In this document: positions 54,957 through 64,000 of the stretch, piece by piece
Position numbering within the stretch: position 1 is the stretch's first letter
How the letters are laid out: each line of letters opens with the position of its first letter
Source: Verrucomicrobiales bacterium
Lineage (GTDB): Bacteria; Verrucomicrobiota; Verrucomicrobiia; Verrucomicrobiales; DEV007
NCBI GenBank assembly: GCA_029213265.1
Contig: JARGNG010000004.1
Location: 124,001 to 188,000, forward strand
Length of the DNA: 64,000 bases
Reading direction: 5' to 3'
Program-made: the position numbers and the translations under genes
The notes under the pieces: model-generated
Databases searched by the model: none
Seen by the model: the letters and a program-made list of their open reading frames with translations, nothing else
What the model was told of the DNA's origin: nothing

Positions 54957-57900
54957 CTATTTCTTCGAGGTGACTGCCTTTGCCCGAAGGAGGTCCCGCA
55001 TCTGATCGTCATTTCCTGAACGTCCCACCATCGAAAAGGTCTTTTTCTTCACTTTTCCCCGTGTCGATCGCGAAGGCTTGCAACTCAGCTTGTAGGACGT
55101 CGACGCCTCCGATGAAAGGGTCGAACCAAGCCGGCCCGAATAGGCAAGCGCCGTAACGTTGCCCTGCTCAAAGGAGATCAGCTTCACTTTGAAGAAGCGG
55201 TTCCCCTTCGTGAGGGTCTTCGAGACTTCGTCGGTCGTTTCGCCGTCGTTTTGAAAATCGATGTACCACGACAGGGTCTTCGTTCGCTTCGATACCAACT
55301 GGACCTGCTGGAGAGTGGGAAAATAGGCATCGTTACCCACTTTTCTCCCGGCTGATTTCCCGATCAATCCATCCGGTCGAAACGGGAGACCTACCGTTGC
55401 CATTCCGGTATCGCCAGTGCTCAGACCACTGACCGCATCCCCGGTCGCCGATTTCACGAAGTAGTGATACTCCTCACCACTGGTTCCCGTCGCGTCGGTA
55501 AATTCACCGGAGGAAGAATTTCCAACCAGCACCGCGTCGCTTCCGTCGGAGGAAGTTCCACGGAAAATCCGGTATTCGCTCGCTCCCGGAACGAGATCCC
55601 AGCTCAGTTTCACCTCCCCCTGAAAAAGGCCGTCACTCGCAACGACCGATCCAGGATTCGCGATTCCCCGGTGACCGCTCGCGACCGATCCAGGTTCCGA
55701 GAGTCCACCGAGACTCGTCCACGCTCTCACATGATAATAGTAAGTTATCCCGACCGCAGGCTGGAAATCCAGGTAGGCGGTCGCGGGATCCGTGACACTT
55801 CCTTGAAGAACGAAAGGACCTCCGGGTTGATCCGCCCGATAAACACGATATTCGTCGGCGGAAGAAGACGCGACCCAGGAAATCCGGATCCGGTCCAGCA
55901 AGGTACCCACTGTGGCCGCCAATCCCGTAGGCGCAATCGGATCAAGCCTTGCGTATCCGCTGTTGAGGCCGCTGAAAACGCTGTCTCCGCCAACATTGGT
56001 AGATTTAATCCAATAATAGTAGGTAGTCCCCGGCGTCACATTGGTATCGCTCCAGCTTCGATCGACAAGACCGGACGCCACCACCTGTGCTCCTGTTGTA
56101 TTCGCTACCGTATTCCTGAAAACCTTGTAGGAAGTCGCGTGACTTCCAACACCCCAACTCACATCGATCCGGTCGTCGAAACTTCCATCGGTCGCCGTGA
56201 CTCCAGTCGGTGGCGCGAGCGGATTCAGAAGCGAGCCTACATCTGACGCGCTGAATTCACTGTCCCCCTCCTCGTTTACGGACTTCACCCAGTAGTAGTA
56301 ATCATTCCCGAAAACCGCATTCGTATCACTCCACGTTGAAGCGGTGACTTCGGTAGCCACCTCTGCGGCGGAGTTCTCATCTGCGACGGAATTTCGATAC
56401 ACCTTGTAGCTCGTCGCCTCGGGCACTCCGGTCCACGAGACTTCGATTCGATCCGAATAGGCGGCATCGCTGGCAGTGACAGAGGTGGGAACTCGAGGCA
56501 GCCCCTTCGCAAACCCCGAAGCGACGCCACTGAGGTCACTGTCTCCATCTTCATTGCTTGCCATGACCCAGTAGTAGTAAGTTGTCCAGGGAAGCACCGA
56601 CGTGTCGACCCAGTTCGTTCCGGCAAGCGAGTTCGCCACCTCCACCGACGTGCCGCTGGAATTACTGAGACTCCGATAAACCCGATAGGTCTCTGCCCGA
56701 TCGGAAGCATTCCAGGAAACCGATACCTCAATGCTGCGGGTACCCTGAGTCGCCGATATCCCCATCGGCACTTCAGGAAGAGTCGTTGGCGGGGGCATCC
56801 CCTTGTAGCCGCTATTGAAAGGACTGAGACTGCTCACCCCGCCCTCATTCACCGCCCGGATCCAATAAAAGTAGCCCACGTCAACCGTCGCGGATGAGTC
56901 CGTCCAGAATCGATCGGTTATGCCGCTGGCCAATTGCGTCGCGGAGCCGGAGACACTCGTCGTATTCCGATAAACCTGATAACTGGTCGCCTGATCCACC
57001 GCACTCCAGGTGATCACAACCTGATCCGGATCCGTGCCATCACTGGCAAAGATTTCAGAGGGAGATCCGGGAGCAGGAGGTGCAACCCGACTGCCGTATT
57101 CCTTATCGCTGAAGGTGCTCTCTCCGAATGCATTGACCGCCTTGATCCAATACCTGTGAATTTGCGTATTCGATGCAGTCAGGTCCTCCCATAGAGTCGT
57201 TGTCACGATCGCGATCGGAGTGTCCGAGGAACTGGGCCTGTAATCGTCATTTTCCCGGTAAATTTCGTAGCTTGTCGCTCCCATAACGGAATCCCAGGTG
57301 ACTTCCACTTTATCGGGAATGGTTCCATCGGTCGCGGAAACATTCATGGGACGCGTAGGACCGGAGCGGGGAAAAGAAAAGTCATCCAATCCGATGACTC
57401 CCAGGTAATAAGGTCCGGAGGAGGAATTGCTTTTTCCATACACAACTACATCGTTCATCGCGACCTCAAGACCATCCGTCAGAACCGTTCCCGATAGAAA
57501 TCCGCTGTTGTAGTCTTCATGGTCGAAGGTCCGGATGACCTTGCCCGAATCCTTGTCAAATTCACGAATGTGCTCACTCGCAGAGGCACCGAAAACAGAG
57601 GATGACGTGGGATTCTGCGCCACGGCAGCTCCATAGGGACTATCGAAGGGCCAGTAGTTCGAAATCCCGGAGTCGCCCCGCCAAACGCTCACTCCATAAA
57701 TGCCGCCTCCAGTACGATACATCGTATTCCGGGTATCATCGATGGTCAGATCCCTGTCATTGGAACCACCGGAAAAAGCGGTCCCGATGTGAGAGGGAAC
57801 ATCCCCGGGAGCAATGGCAAATTCGTCTACGGCGTGACTCCCGCCACTCAATCCAAGTTCCATGACAAAGAGACGCGAACCGTCACTGTTTCGACGAATC

Positions 57901-59432
57901 AAAGGACTGCCGTAAAAGTCAGGATTGAGAATCTCGCCCTCAATCGCTCCCGTGGTCGCATTCACTTTCTGGAGATCCCCGCCCTTGGTGGCATAGAAAT
58001 ATCCATCGCTCCCGATCACGAAACTGTAGGCGGGAAAAGTGAGATCCGCACTCCCCAGATAGGCCAGACCATTCGCCGCGTCAAACCGGTGAATTCGCGC
58101 TGTAGCGGGCGTTGTGAAAAACAAAATGCCTCCATCAGGTGACAAGCCCAGCTTCCCTCCCACAGGAGAATTAATGGCGGAAACATCTGCTGTCGCCTGC
58201 CCTGTCACGGTATCAAAAGCGATCAGCCTCGCGTTGTCTTCATCGACGATGTAAACCACGTTCCGATCAGGATCACCCAGCGTATCGCCGATTTCCCAGG
58301 ACGTAGTTACCTCTTTATGAGCTCTTGGATCCGGCAGGGAAACAGAGTCAGGGAGAGAAAGGGTGCCATGCCCAATCAAACCGACATGGTGAACAGCGTC
58401 GCTCGAATACCCTGATTCCTTCCCGTAAACGACATGCCCGTTTGGAGTCACCTCCAAATTTCCATGAATGAGATCACCACTTGGCAATCCCCCCCCCTCA
58501 AACGCGTAGTCGTGAAGTGTAAACGCGGAAGATTTCTCGAACCGGCGAATCCGCCCATCCCCGGAAGCCCCAAACACATCCGGATTCCCCGAAATCTGAG
58601 CTACGGCGGTTCCGTAGGGAGAGTCGTAGGGCCAGTAGGTGGAAGTCGAAGTATTGATATTGTAGGCCCGGATACCGTAGGTACCGCCGCCGGTTCCATA
58701 GAGGAAATTGGAAGATTCATCGAAGGTTAGATCCCTCGCGTTGCTGACGCCTGTACTGTAGGAAGCCACAAAATTTGGCATACCGCCGGGATCGGGATTG
58801 ACGGAAAATTCCTCCACACTTCCGGAGCCACTTTCCGCCATAAAAAAGAAGCGGCTACCCGTGGAATTTCGGATCACCAATCCTGAACTGAGCGTTCGCG
58901 ATGTTGTGGAAACATCCACAGTGGAACCGGTCGATACATCGATTTTCACGAGTTCATCAAATCCGGAAATCACATTTCCTGCATAGATGAAACCGTCACT
59001 TCCAATGATAAAATCGCGGATCGAGTAATCGAGACTTACAGAGTTAACCGGAGTGAGAGTCCCCGCACTGAATGAATGGAGACTGTTCGCTTTCGGCGTC
59101 GAAACATACACCGTCCCCCCATCGATCGAGAATGCAATTTTCCCGGACTCAACCGCACCCGGAACGGAAACAGACGCCGTCGCAGCCCCGGTGTTCGTGT
59201 CGAGCGCCACGATACGGTTGTCGGTGATATTCAGAATATAGACGACATCTAATAAGGGGTCCGCCCTCATGTCCCCCATTTTCCAGTTCAGCGTCTGCTC
59301 AGCTTGCGGGGCCGGGTCGATAAGATCCGCACGGGTTAGAGTCGGTGAAATCAGAAAAATTGAAGCGAGAAACGCTCCCTTCCAAAGGATTCCATCCAGA
59401 AAAATTGATACAGCAATAGGAAAGGTCTTCAT
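54957..59432 (-). CDS. Very large secreted protein: duplicated beta-propeller plus seven FN3 domains
   Basis: A 1491-residue exported protein with a signal peptide (about 1-35). Two homologous blocks follow, about 45-370 and 375-690, each with N-V-V-Y-I-V-D-type blades (D-N-R-I-V-A-L-D-T-N-T-G-A-A-T and A-R-L-I-A-F-D-T-V-T-G-Q-A-T) suggesting YVTN/Lvp-like beta-propellers. Residues about 690-1345 are seven fibronectin type III domains recurring with A-T-S-Y-x-V-Y-R and Y-Y-Y-W-V-K-x-x-N. A Lys/Ser-rich end (about 1346-1491) has no recognised anchor. Adhesion or carbohydrate binding is plausible but unproven. No secretion genes accompany it. Confidence 0.82.
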   Translation of the reverse strand: MKTFPIAVSIFLDGILWKGAFLASIFLISPTLTRADLIDPAPQAEQTLNWKMGDMRADPLLDVVYILNITDNRIVALDTNTGAATASVSVPGAVESGKIAFSIDGGTVYVSTPKANSLHSFSAGTLTPVNSVSLDYSIRDFIIGSDGFIYAGNVISGFDELVKIDVSTGSTVDVSTTSRTLSSGLVIRNSTGSRFFFMAESGSGSVEEFSVNPDPGGMPNFVASYSTGVSNARDLTFDESSNFLYGTGGGTYGIRAYNINTSTSTYWPYDSPYGTAVAQISGNPDVFGASGDGRIRRFEKSSAFTLHDYAFEGGGLPSGDLIHGNLEVTPNGHVVYGKESGYSSDAVHHVGLIGHGTLSLPDSVSLPDPRAHKEVTTSWEIGDTLGDPDRNVVYIVDEDNARLIAFDTVTGQATADVSAINSPVGGKLGLSPDGGILFFTTPATARIHRFDAANGLAYLGSADLTFPAYSFVIGSDGYFYATKGGDLQKVNATTGAIEGEILNPDFYGSPLIRRNSDGSRLFVMELGLSGGSHAVDEFAIAPGDVPSHIGTAFSGGSNDRDLTIDDTRNTMYRTGGGIYGVSVWRGDSGISNYWPFDSPYGAAVAQNPTSSSVFGASASEHIREFDKDSGKVIRTFDHEDYNSGFLSGTVLTDGLEVAMNDVVVYGKSNSSSGPYYLGVIGLDDFSFPRSGPTRPMNVSATDGTIPDKVEVTWDSVMGATSYEIYRENDDYRPSSSDTPIAIVTTTLWEDLTASNTQIHRYWIKAVNAFGESTFSDKEYGSRVAPPAPGSPSEIFASDGTDPDQVVITWSAVDQATSYQVYRNTTSVSGSATQLASGITDRFWTDSSATVDVGYFYWIRAVNEGGVSSLSPFNSGYKGMPPPTTLPEVPMGISATQGTRSIEVSVSWNASDRAETYRVYRSLSNSSGTSVEVANSLAGTNWVDTSVLPWTTYYYWVMASNEDGDSDLSGVASGFAKGLPRVPTSVTASDAAYSDRIEVSWTGVPEATSYKVYRNSVADENSAAEVATEVTASTWSDTNAVFGNDYYYWVKSVNEEGDSEFSASDVGSLLNPLAPPTGVTATDGSFDDRIDVSWGVGSHATSYKVFRNTVANTTGAQVVASGLVDRSWSDTNVTPGTTYYYWIKSTNVGGDSVFSGLNSGYARLDPIAPTGLAATVGTLLDRIRISWVASSSADEYRVYRADQPGGPFVLQGSVTDPATAYLDFQPAVGITYYYHVRAWTSLGGLSEPGSVASGHRGIANPGSVVASDGLFQGEVKLSWDLVPGASEYRIFRGTSSDGSDAVLVGNSSSGEFTDATGTSGEEYHYFVKSATGDAVSGLSTGDTGMATVGLPFRPDGLIGKSAGRKVGNDAYFPTLQQVQLVSKRTKTLSWYIDFQNDGETTDEVSKTLTKGNRFFKVKLISFEQGNVTALAYSGRLGSTLSSEASTSYKLSCKPSRSTRGKVKKKTFSMVGRSGNDDQMRDLLRAKAVTSKK
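55390..57360 (-). repeat. Seven tandem FN3-encoding units
   Basis: About 280-base imperfect repeats, each encoding one FN3 domain with a P-x-x-V-x-A-S-D-G beginning and a W-x-D linker before Y-Y-Y-W. The middle copies (third to fifth) are the most alike. Such arrays gain and lose units by recombination. Confidence 0.8.
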
Positions 59433-59578
59433 GAGTGAAGGAGGGTTGACCCAGTGGGGGGAGTCTCGCTAAGAATCCCATCCGCAGCAACCCTAAATTG
59501 GGTCCATACGCGCCTTGGTATTGTACGGGACGTCATCCGATTTTTCCGCTCCCGGGGAATTCTCCGCATTCTTTGCTT

Positions 59579-60523
59579 CTACCGATCACAATCTACCAGT
59601 TGCCCTCGCGCCACACTGCCGTCCCGGATGACAGTCCGTGTCAAATTTGCACCTGCTTCGACGACGCCCCCACCCCACACTGCAGACTCAGTCAGTTGAG
59701 CATTCTCTCCGACAATTGCCCCGGGACCCACCGAAGAATATTCGTCGATTGCTGCCGTAGGATGGATCGTGGCATCCGGCGATATTCGATTGGTCACCGG
59801 TCTGGCAAAACCCTCGCCGACAACACGGAGAGCATCGAGGTAGGACTCCCGTTCCCCCAGATCACTCCAGGTTCCGGCGTCTTCGACATATCCCCCGATC
59901 GTCTCGCCCGCCCGAATCGCTTCGAGGAAACAAAGCACCACCGACTCGATTTTTCCGGGACGGAGAAAGCGAAGGAATTGAGGGGAAACGAAATAGATTC
60001 CTGTGAACTGGTAGCGGAGGGGCCAGTCGGGTTGCAGAACCCCTCTCAAATCCACTACCTGTCCGGTTTCCGGGTCAAAGCCGATACGCAACTCATCACC
60101 CGTGGAACGCAAAAGTAACGTAGCAAGATTCCCGGACTCACAATGATGTTCCCAGGCTCTTTGGAGCGGAAGGTCCGTGAGAATGTCACCGTTGTAGACA
60201 ACAAACGGTTCGTTCCCGGGCAACCAGTCACGAATGTTGTCAATGCCGCCGGCGGTATCGAGAAGAGTGGGTTCATGACGAAATTCGAGATTTCGCCCCT
60301 CGTATTCACCCGAGGGAAAGGCCTCCCCGTAGGCATCCGGACAATGATGCGTGTTCACCAGGAAAGACTCCGTCCCGAGTTCAGAGATTAGATGATCCAA
60401 CGCAAAGGTAATGAGCGGCTTATTGGCAACCGGCACCAGCGGCTTGGGAAGTCGCTCAGTGAGAGGGCGAAGCCTGGTTCCGAGCCCGGCTCCGAGAATG
60501 AATGCTTTGGTAGCCTTCGGCAT
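59579..60523 (-). CDS. Sugar-1-phosphate nucleotidyltransferase (mannose-1-phosphate guanylyltransferase-like)
   Basis: The ATG at 60523 gives 314 residues. The nucleotide-binding signature is L-G-A-G-L-G-T-R-L-R-P-L-T with the Lys in L-P-K-P-L-V-P-V. The metal site Y-N-G-D-I-L-T-D is near residue 110. The C-terminal part has left-handed beta-helix-like hexapeptides (S-P-D-A-T-I-H-P-T-A-A-I). This is the MPG/GMPPB-type architecture, making GDP-mannose or a related NDP-sugar for surface polysaccharide. The sugar cannot be decided. It does not sit in a polysaccharide cluster. Confidence 0.88.
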   Translation of the reverse strand: MPKATKAFILGAGLGTRLRPLTERLPKPLVPVANKPLITFALDHLISELGTESFLVNTHHCPDAYGEAFPSGEYEGRNLEFRHEPTLLDTAGGIDNIRDWLPGNEPFVVYNGDILTDLPLQRAWEHHCESGNLATLLLRSTGDELRIGFDPETGQVVDLRGVLQPDWPLRYQFTGIYFVSPQFLRFLRPGKIESVVLCFLEAIRAGETIGGYVEDAGTWSDLGERESYLDALRVVGEGFARPVTNRISPDATIHPTAAIDEYSSVGPGAIVGENAQLTESAVWGGGVVEAGANLTRTVIRDGSVARGQLVDCDR

Positions 60524-60712
60524 AAAGACGAAAGGTTCCCGCATTTACCCGTCTTTCAAGAGATTCGTCGAATGGGACGGAGTTTCCCACGGACTCACTT
60601 GTGATCAGGAACCCTCTCAGGTCTCCCACCCAACCCTCCTGCGAGTGCGCCGGGCGTCGATGCGGACAGCTTCGGCATTTGCAGGACACGGATTCCTATT
60701 GTTAGATACGGG

Positions 60713-61585
60713 ATGGCTTACCTCATCAACGGCGAAAAGATCGACGATTCTGTCATCGCAGACGAATTTGAGTCGATCAAGGATCACTACCAGAGCATGG
60801 GCGAAGTAGTTTGTTGTGATCGCGATGAAGAGTTTTGGCAGTATGCGCGCGACAACGTAATCAACCGGACCCTTCTCGAGCAGGAGTCGAATGCACGTTT
60901 TGGGGTCATTCCCGACGAAGAGGTCGATGCCCGTTTCGAGCAACTCAAAGCCGAACACGGAGGGGAACAGAATTTCTACGACAACACCGGCTTCAACAAG
61001 GGTGATCAGGAGGTGATCTGGAATAAGCTCAAGAGCAGCATGACGGTCGACCGTCTCCTCGAGACAGAGATCGGGGAAATTCCGGAGCCGACCGACGAGG
61101 AACGGAAGGCCTACTACGAAGCAAACATCGAGAACTATCTTTCGCAGGAGGAGATTCGTGTCAGCCAGATTTTCATCGAGCCCTCCAGTCACGATGCAGC
61201 CCGCGAGGCCTACACGGCTCTTCGCGAAGTCCGCGAGCAAATTCTCGATGGCAAAGACTTTGACGAAGCGGCCCGCGAACATGGATCAGACGAGGATCGT
61301 GACATCGACCTGGGCTTCATGAAGCAAGGCGAAACCATGCCCGAAGTCGAAGCCATTACCTTCTCCATGCGGATCGGGGAGATCAGTCCGATTGTCGCAA
61401 CTCACTATGGTTTTCACCTCTTCAAACTGACCGACCGGAAGGAACCCGCCCCAATACCCGTCGAAGAGGTCGAAGGAATCACCGAGCAAATTGTCCTCGA
61501 GCGCAGAAATGAAGCCGTAGAGGCAGTCATTACAGACCTGAAAGAAAAAGGATCTGTTGAAGAAGTGCCCGAAGAAGCCAGCTGA
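60713..61585 (+). CDS. Parvulin-type peptidylprolyl isomerase (PpiC/SurA family)
   Basis: A 290-residue protein with a SurA-like helical N-terminal domain (about 1-140) and a parvulin domain (about 145-245), which includes R-V-S-Q-I-F-I, F-D-E-A-A-R-E-H-G-S-D, D-L-G-F-M-K-Q-G and G-E-I-S-P-I-V-A-T-H-Y-G-F-H-L-F. No signal peptide is seen (M-A-Y-L-I-N-G-E-K-I), so a cytoplasmic role is likely, in contrast to SurA and PpiD. A 12-base palindrome GATCGCGCGATC overlaps the stop (61584-61595). Confidence 0.88.
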   Translation: MAYLINGEKIDDSVIADEFESIKDHYQSMGEVVCCDRDEEFWQYARDNVINRTLLEQESNARFGVIPDEEVDARFEQLKAEHGGEQNFYDNTGFNKGDQEVIWNKLKSSMTVDRLLETEIGEIPEPTDEERKAYYEANIENYLSQEEIRVSQIFIEPSSHDAAREAYTALREVREQILDGKDFDEAAREHGSDEDRDIDLGFMKQGETMPEVEAITFSMRIGEISPIVATHYGFHLFKLTDRKEPAPIPVEEVEGITEQIVLERRNEAVEAVITDLKEKGSVEEVPEEAS

Positions 61586-61611
61586 TCGCGCGATCGGGCG
61601 CCGCCCCCCCC

Positions 61612-62121
61612 TTACCGGACTGCTGCAGCGAGGAGGTAGTGTCCAAACTGTCCCTCAGCGAGGCAGAGCATGATTCCTGTGGCTTGCTCCATCATGAAAT
61701 TGCTTTGCGCAGTCGAATCCCGGAAGATCAGTCGAAGCTGAAACTTGTCGTATTCGATATCGAGATATTTTGCGGTCTCCTCAATATCCTTATCTTTCAT
61801 TCCCGAAAGAAGAAACCGTTCCCCTGCCATGGGGCCCTCGGGAATAATAACGCCCTCCCGTAGAAGGCGCGCGGTCGCCTCAACGCCCCCCATCGAGTCA
61901 GGGATCACGTGAGCTACCCCCAGAGCAGCAAGTGCCTCTGACATTTGGGCAATGTTTTTCGCATTCTGCGTTGCCGCGGCCCGAATCGCAGCCTCCCGAA
62001 AAGTTGCCGTCGTCGGAATTGCGATCGCAGCAATAATCCCAATCGCAGCAACAACGATCAGAAGTTCCGTCAGGCTCAGACCGGACGATTGCTCCGATGA
62101 TGCTTTGGGGATAATTACCAT
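61612..62121 (-). CDS. Type IV pilin-like / pseudopilin protein
   Basis: A 169-residue protein with a 14-residue leader and the prepilin site S-S-G-L-S-L-T-E-L-L, where cleavage after Gly would leave Glu at position 5, followed by a hydrophobic helix (I-V-V-A-A-I-G-I-I-A-A-I-A-I-P). The C-terminal domain has a single Cys and no pilin disulfide. It would be assembled by a type II secretion or type IV pilus system elsewhere. No assembly gene is nearby, which is typical of orphan pseudopilins in this phylum. Confidence 0.88.
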   Translation of the reverse strand: MVIIPKASSEQSSGLSLTELLIVVAAIGIIAAIAIPTTATFREAAIRAAATQNAKNIAQMSEALAALGVAHVIPDSMGGVEATARLLREGVIIPEGPMAGERFLLSGMKDKDIEETAKYLDIEYDKFQLRLIFRDSTAQSNFMMEQATGIMLCLAEGQFGHYLLAAAVR

Positions 62122-62282
62122 AGATTCAGGCTTAGAAATAAATTAGAAGAATCTTGATATTACGCTAAGCTCAACTAATATCTAAAAATTACGAATATTG
62201 AGATTACTTAAGGAAATCTACTTCCCAAAAGATCGCATCTCAAGCACGAATTTCATTGAACCTGAAATTTATAATTATTCCA

Positions 62283-64000
62283 ATGTCTCGCAAAATCTCC
62301 CTTTGGCCATTGGCATTGATGCTTCTGCTAAGTTCTCTTCTCTTGAGCGAGTTAGGGTATTCGGAAGGAACGTCCAATCGGATTCGATTCACAACACTTT
62401 CCAAATCGACTCCGGCCGGCCTGAAGTCAGATATCATTCGTGACATCAACCAGGACCTCGGTGGGTTTGTCTGGATCGCCACAGATCAGGGCTTGAGCCG
62501 GTTCGACGGATGGGCATCCGTCCATTTTCGACATGATCCCTCCGATCTCGAGTCGTTAAGTTCCAACCATATCACGTGCGTCACCACAGCAAGGAACAAA
62601 AGAACGAATATATGGCTCGGTACGGCCTCCAACGGACTCGTTATTCTTGATCGGGATACCAATCGAGCCAGCTGGATCCAAAGAGGCACGGAAGCCGGCG
62701 CAGGACTTCTCTCCAATGAGATCAATGACCTTGCGATGACGGAAGACCGGTTTCTGTGGATCGGAACGGAAGCGGGATTGAACGTCTACAGCATCGAGAC
62801 AAACAAGATGGCGACCGCAAAAGGCATTCCTGCGGGAAGTGCCATTTCCTTCGTCCAGTCAATCCAGGGGACTGACCTGTGGGTAGGAACAATCGATGGG
62901 CTTCTTTATGAGTGGGACGCTGCGTCTTCTTCCTTTCAAAAGAGGTGGCAAACTTCGGTTCCTGTTACCTGTGTCATGAAGGATACAAAGGATCGCCTTT
63001 GGGTGGGCACCAAAGGAAAAGGCCTGTTTTCCAAGGTAGCAAAATCTAAATCAGCGCCCAAACCGGTGAAATTTGATTCCATCAACGTCACTTCGATGTT
63101 GACCGATTCAAATGGGGAACTCTGGGTCGGAACGACCGATGGCCTTGCCCTCCTCGACTCGACGGATGAAACCTTTCTCTGGTTTCGTAACAATCCGCGG
63201 CATGGCGACAGTCTTGTCGACAATCATATCACTCAGATTTACGAAGACCGATCCAGAATGCTCTGGGTGGGAACCGCGGGAGGCGGCACGAGCCGGTTCA
63301 GCCTGGAACAGGAGTGGTTTACTCATATTCGGAAGAATACGGAACAGGACAACGCTTTGCCGGATTCAGTGATTCGATCCTTCGCTCGTGGAGAAAACCA
63401 CATTGTTTGGGTCGGCACGGAGAAGGGTCTCGCGAAATGGAAAGCAGACCAGCAATCATTCGGAGATCCACCAGCGATTCCGGTTCTGGAGGAAAAAAGC
63501 ATCTCCAGCCTCCTTCTCGATAGTGAGAGTAATTTATGGGTGGGAACCCAGGGTGCCGGACTTGTCCGCGCCTCCCCTGCCGGAAAAGTGGAACATTTTA
63601 CGCACGATCCCGACAATCCAACCAGTCTCCACCACGACAACATTCGAGTGGTCTTCGAAACCTTCGAAAATGAGATCCTTATTGGCACGGTGGGCGGAGG
63701 TCTCCTCAGATTTGATCAAAAGAAGGAGAATTTTTCCCGCGTCGAAGTGGAGAACTCCATCGACGCGCTCTTCATCGAAACGATCTCCGAAGACCTGGAC
63801 GGAAACCTCTGGGTTTCCTCACGCAGCGAGATCTACGTTCAGTTCAAGGAGCAGAAGAACCTTGCTCCGCTTTCTCAGATCTATCCGAACCTGGGCCCTC
63901 TTTCCTCCAATAGGATCACGTCCATCCTGCCCGATTCCAACGGAATTGTCTGGATTGGAACGCGCGAATCCGGTCTCGACCGAATCAATCTTTTGACGGG
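62283..64000 (+). CDS. Two-component-regulator propeller sensor, N-terminal part
   Basis: The reading opens with an ATG at 62283 and a signal sequence (S-L-W-P-L-A-L-M-L-L-L-S-S-L), and stays open to the right edge (572 complete codons). It contains repeated Reg_prop blades, each with the pattern L-W-[IV]-G-T-x-x-G-L (for example L-W-V-G-T-A-G-G-G and L-W-V-G-T-Q-G-A-G). This matches the periplasmic double propeller of hybrid two-component systems or of diguanylate cyclases; the signalling domains lie beyond the window. The 161-base upstream gap to the divergent pilin is AT-rich. Confidence 0.9.
   Translation, partial: MSRKISLWPLALMLLLSSLLLSELGYSEGTSNRIRFTTLSKSTPAGLKSDIIRDINQDLGGFVWIATDQGLSRFDGWASVHFRHDPSDLESLSSNHITCVTTARNKRTNIWLGTASNGLVILDRDTNRASWIQRGTEAGAGLLSNEINDLAMTEDRFLWIGTEAGLNVYSIETNKMATAKGIPAGSAISFVQSIQGTDLWVGTIDGLLYEWDAASSSFQKRWQTSVPVTCVMKDTKDRLWVGTKGKGLFSKVAKSKSAPKPVKFDSINVTSMLTDSNGELWVGTTDGLALLDSTDETFLWFRNNPRHGDSLVDNHITQIYEDRSRMLWVGTAGGGTSRFSLEQEWFTHIRKNTEQDNALPDSVIRSFARGENHIVWVGTEKGLAKWKADQQSFGDPPAIPVLEEKSISSLLLDSESNLWVGTQGAGLVRASPAGKVEHFTHDPDNPTSLHHDNIRVVFETFENEILIGTVGGGLLRFDQKKENFSRVEVENSIDALFIETISEDLDGNLWVSSRSEIYVQFKEQKNLAPLSQIYPNLGPLSSNRITSILPDSNGIVWIGTRESGLDRINLLT

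Noticed and set aside
61584..61595. GATCGCGCGATC palindrome as a terminator
   Set aside because: It cannot form a proper hairpin loop and is not followed by a T-run.

Overview
The window looks like a chromosomal segment of a Verrucomicrobiota-type bacterium, inferred from protein content only. The indicators are an SLA1-homology (SHD1) domain protein, a DUF1080 protein, a Cys-type sulfatase paired with a PHP-domain protein, a deiodinase-like thioredoxin-fold protein, an orphan pseudopilin, and a long SecA with a C-terminal zinc motif. The organism has an outer membrane (ExbB/ExbD/TonB, an RND efflux system with an outer-membrane factor, lipoproteins) and makes menaquinone. Coding density is high and I see no insertion sequence, prophage or CRISPR array.

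Layout. 1-1373: the end of an E2 acyltransferase gene and a TSUP permease. 1454-3785: two exported proteins. 3786-9418 (minus): a compact probable operon rex, OGG1-like glycosylase, TonB-like protein, ExbB, ExbD, peptide deformylase, DUF368 lipid-carrier transporter. 9697-12078 (plus): M20 peptidase and a CbpA-type J-protein. 12183-17620: a flavoprotein of the BaiN/HI0933 family, a DUF1080 protein, small membrane proteins, a PAS-AraC regulator and a coiled-coil membrane protein. 17711-26238: a drug-efflux operon whose first gene fuses a TetR repressor to an outer-membrane efflux lipoprotein, followed by the periplasmic adaptor, the RND pump and a SulP transporter. 26308-27009: an SHD1-thioredoxin gene with an in-frame TGA at its CxxC motif, a strong selenoprotein candidate. 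27092-27166: tRNA-Val. 27289-31077: hybrid histidine kinase and D,D-carboxypeptidase. 31543-41015 (plus): parA, secA, nfeD, DUF3096, hemW, ppk2, sulfatase, PHP protein. 41055-42218: trypsin-like protease. 42330-49509 (minus): menaquinone genes menF-menD-menH-menB-menA-menC-menE. 49669-54915: argA, a kinase-PP2C fusion, the deiodinase-like protein, a DUF971 protein and purB. 54957-64000: a 1491-residue propeller/FN3 surface protein, a sugar-nucleotidyltransferase, a parvulin, a pseudopilin and the first part of a propeller-type sensor.

The most notable observation is the predicted selenocysteine in a W-Sec-A-P-C redox motif. The TGA is followed in frame by the rest of a thioredoxin fold, and a 6-bp hairpin with a G in the apical loop lies where a bacterial SECIS should be. 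Second is the TetR to outer-membrane-lipoprotein fusion, with an internal lipobox and two tandem AAAC-N4-GTTT palindromes at its start. Third is a Ser/Thr kinase-like domain fused to a PP2C phosphatase.
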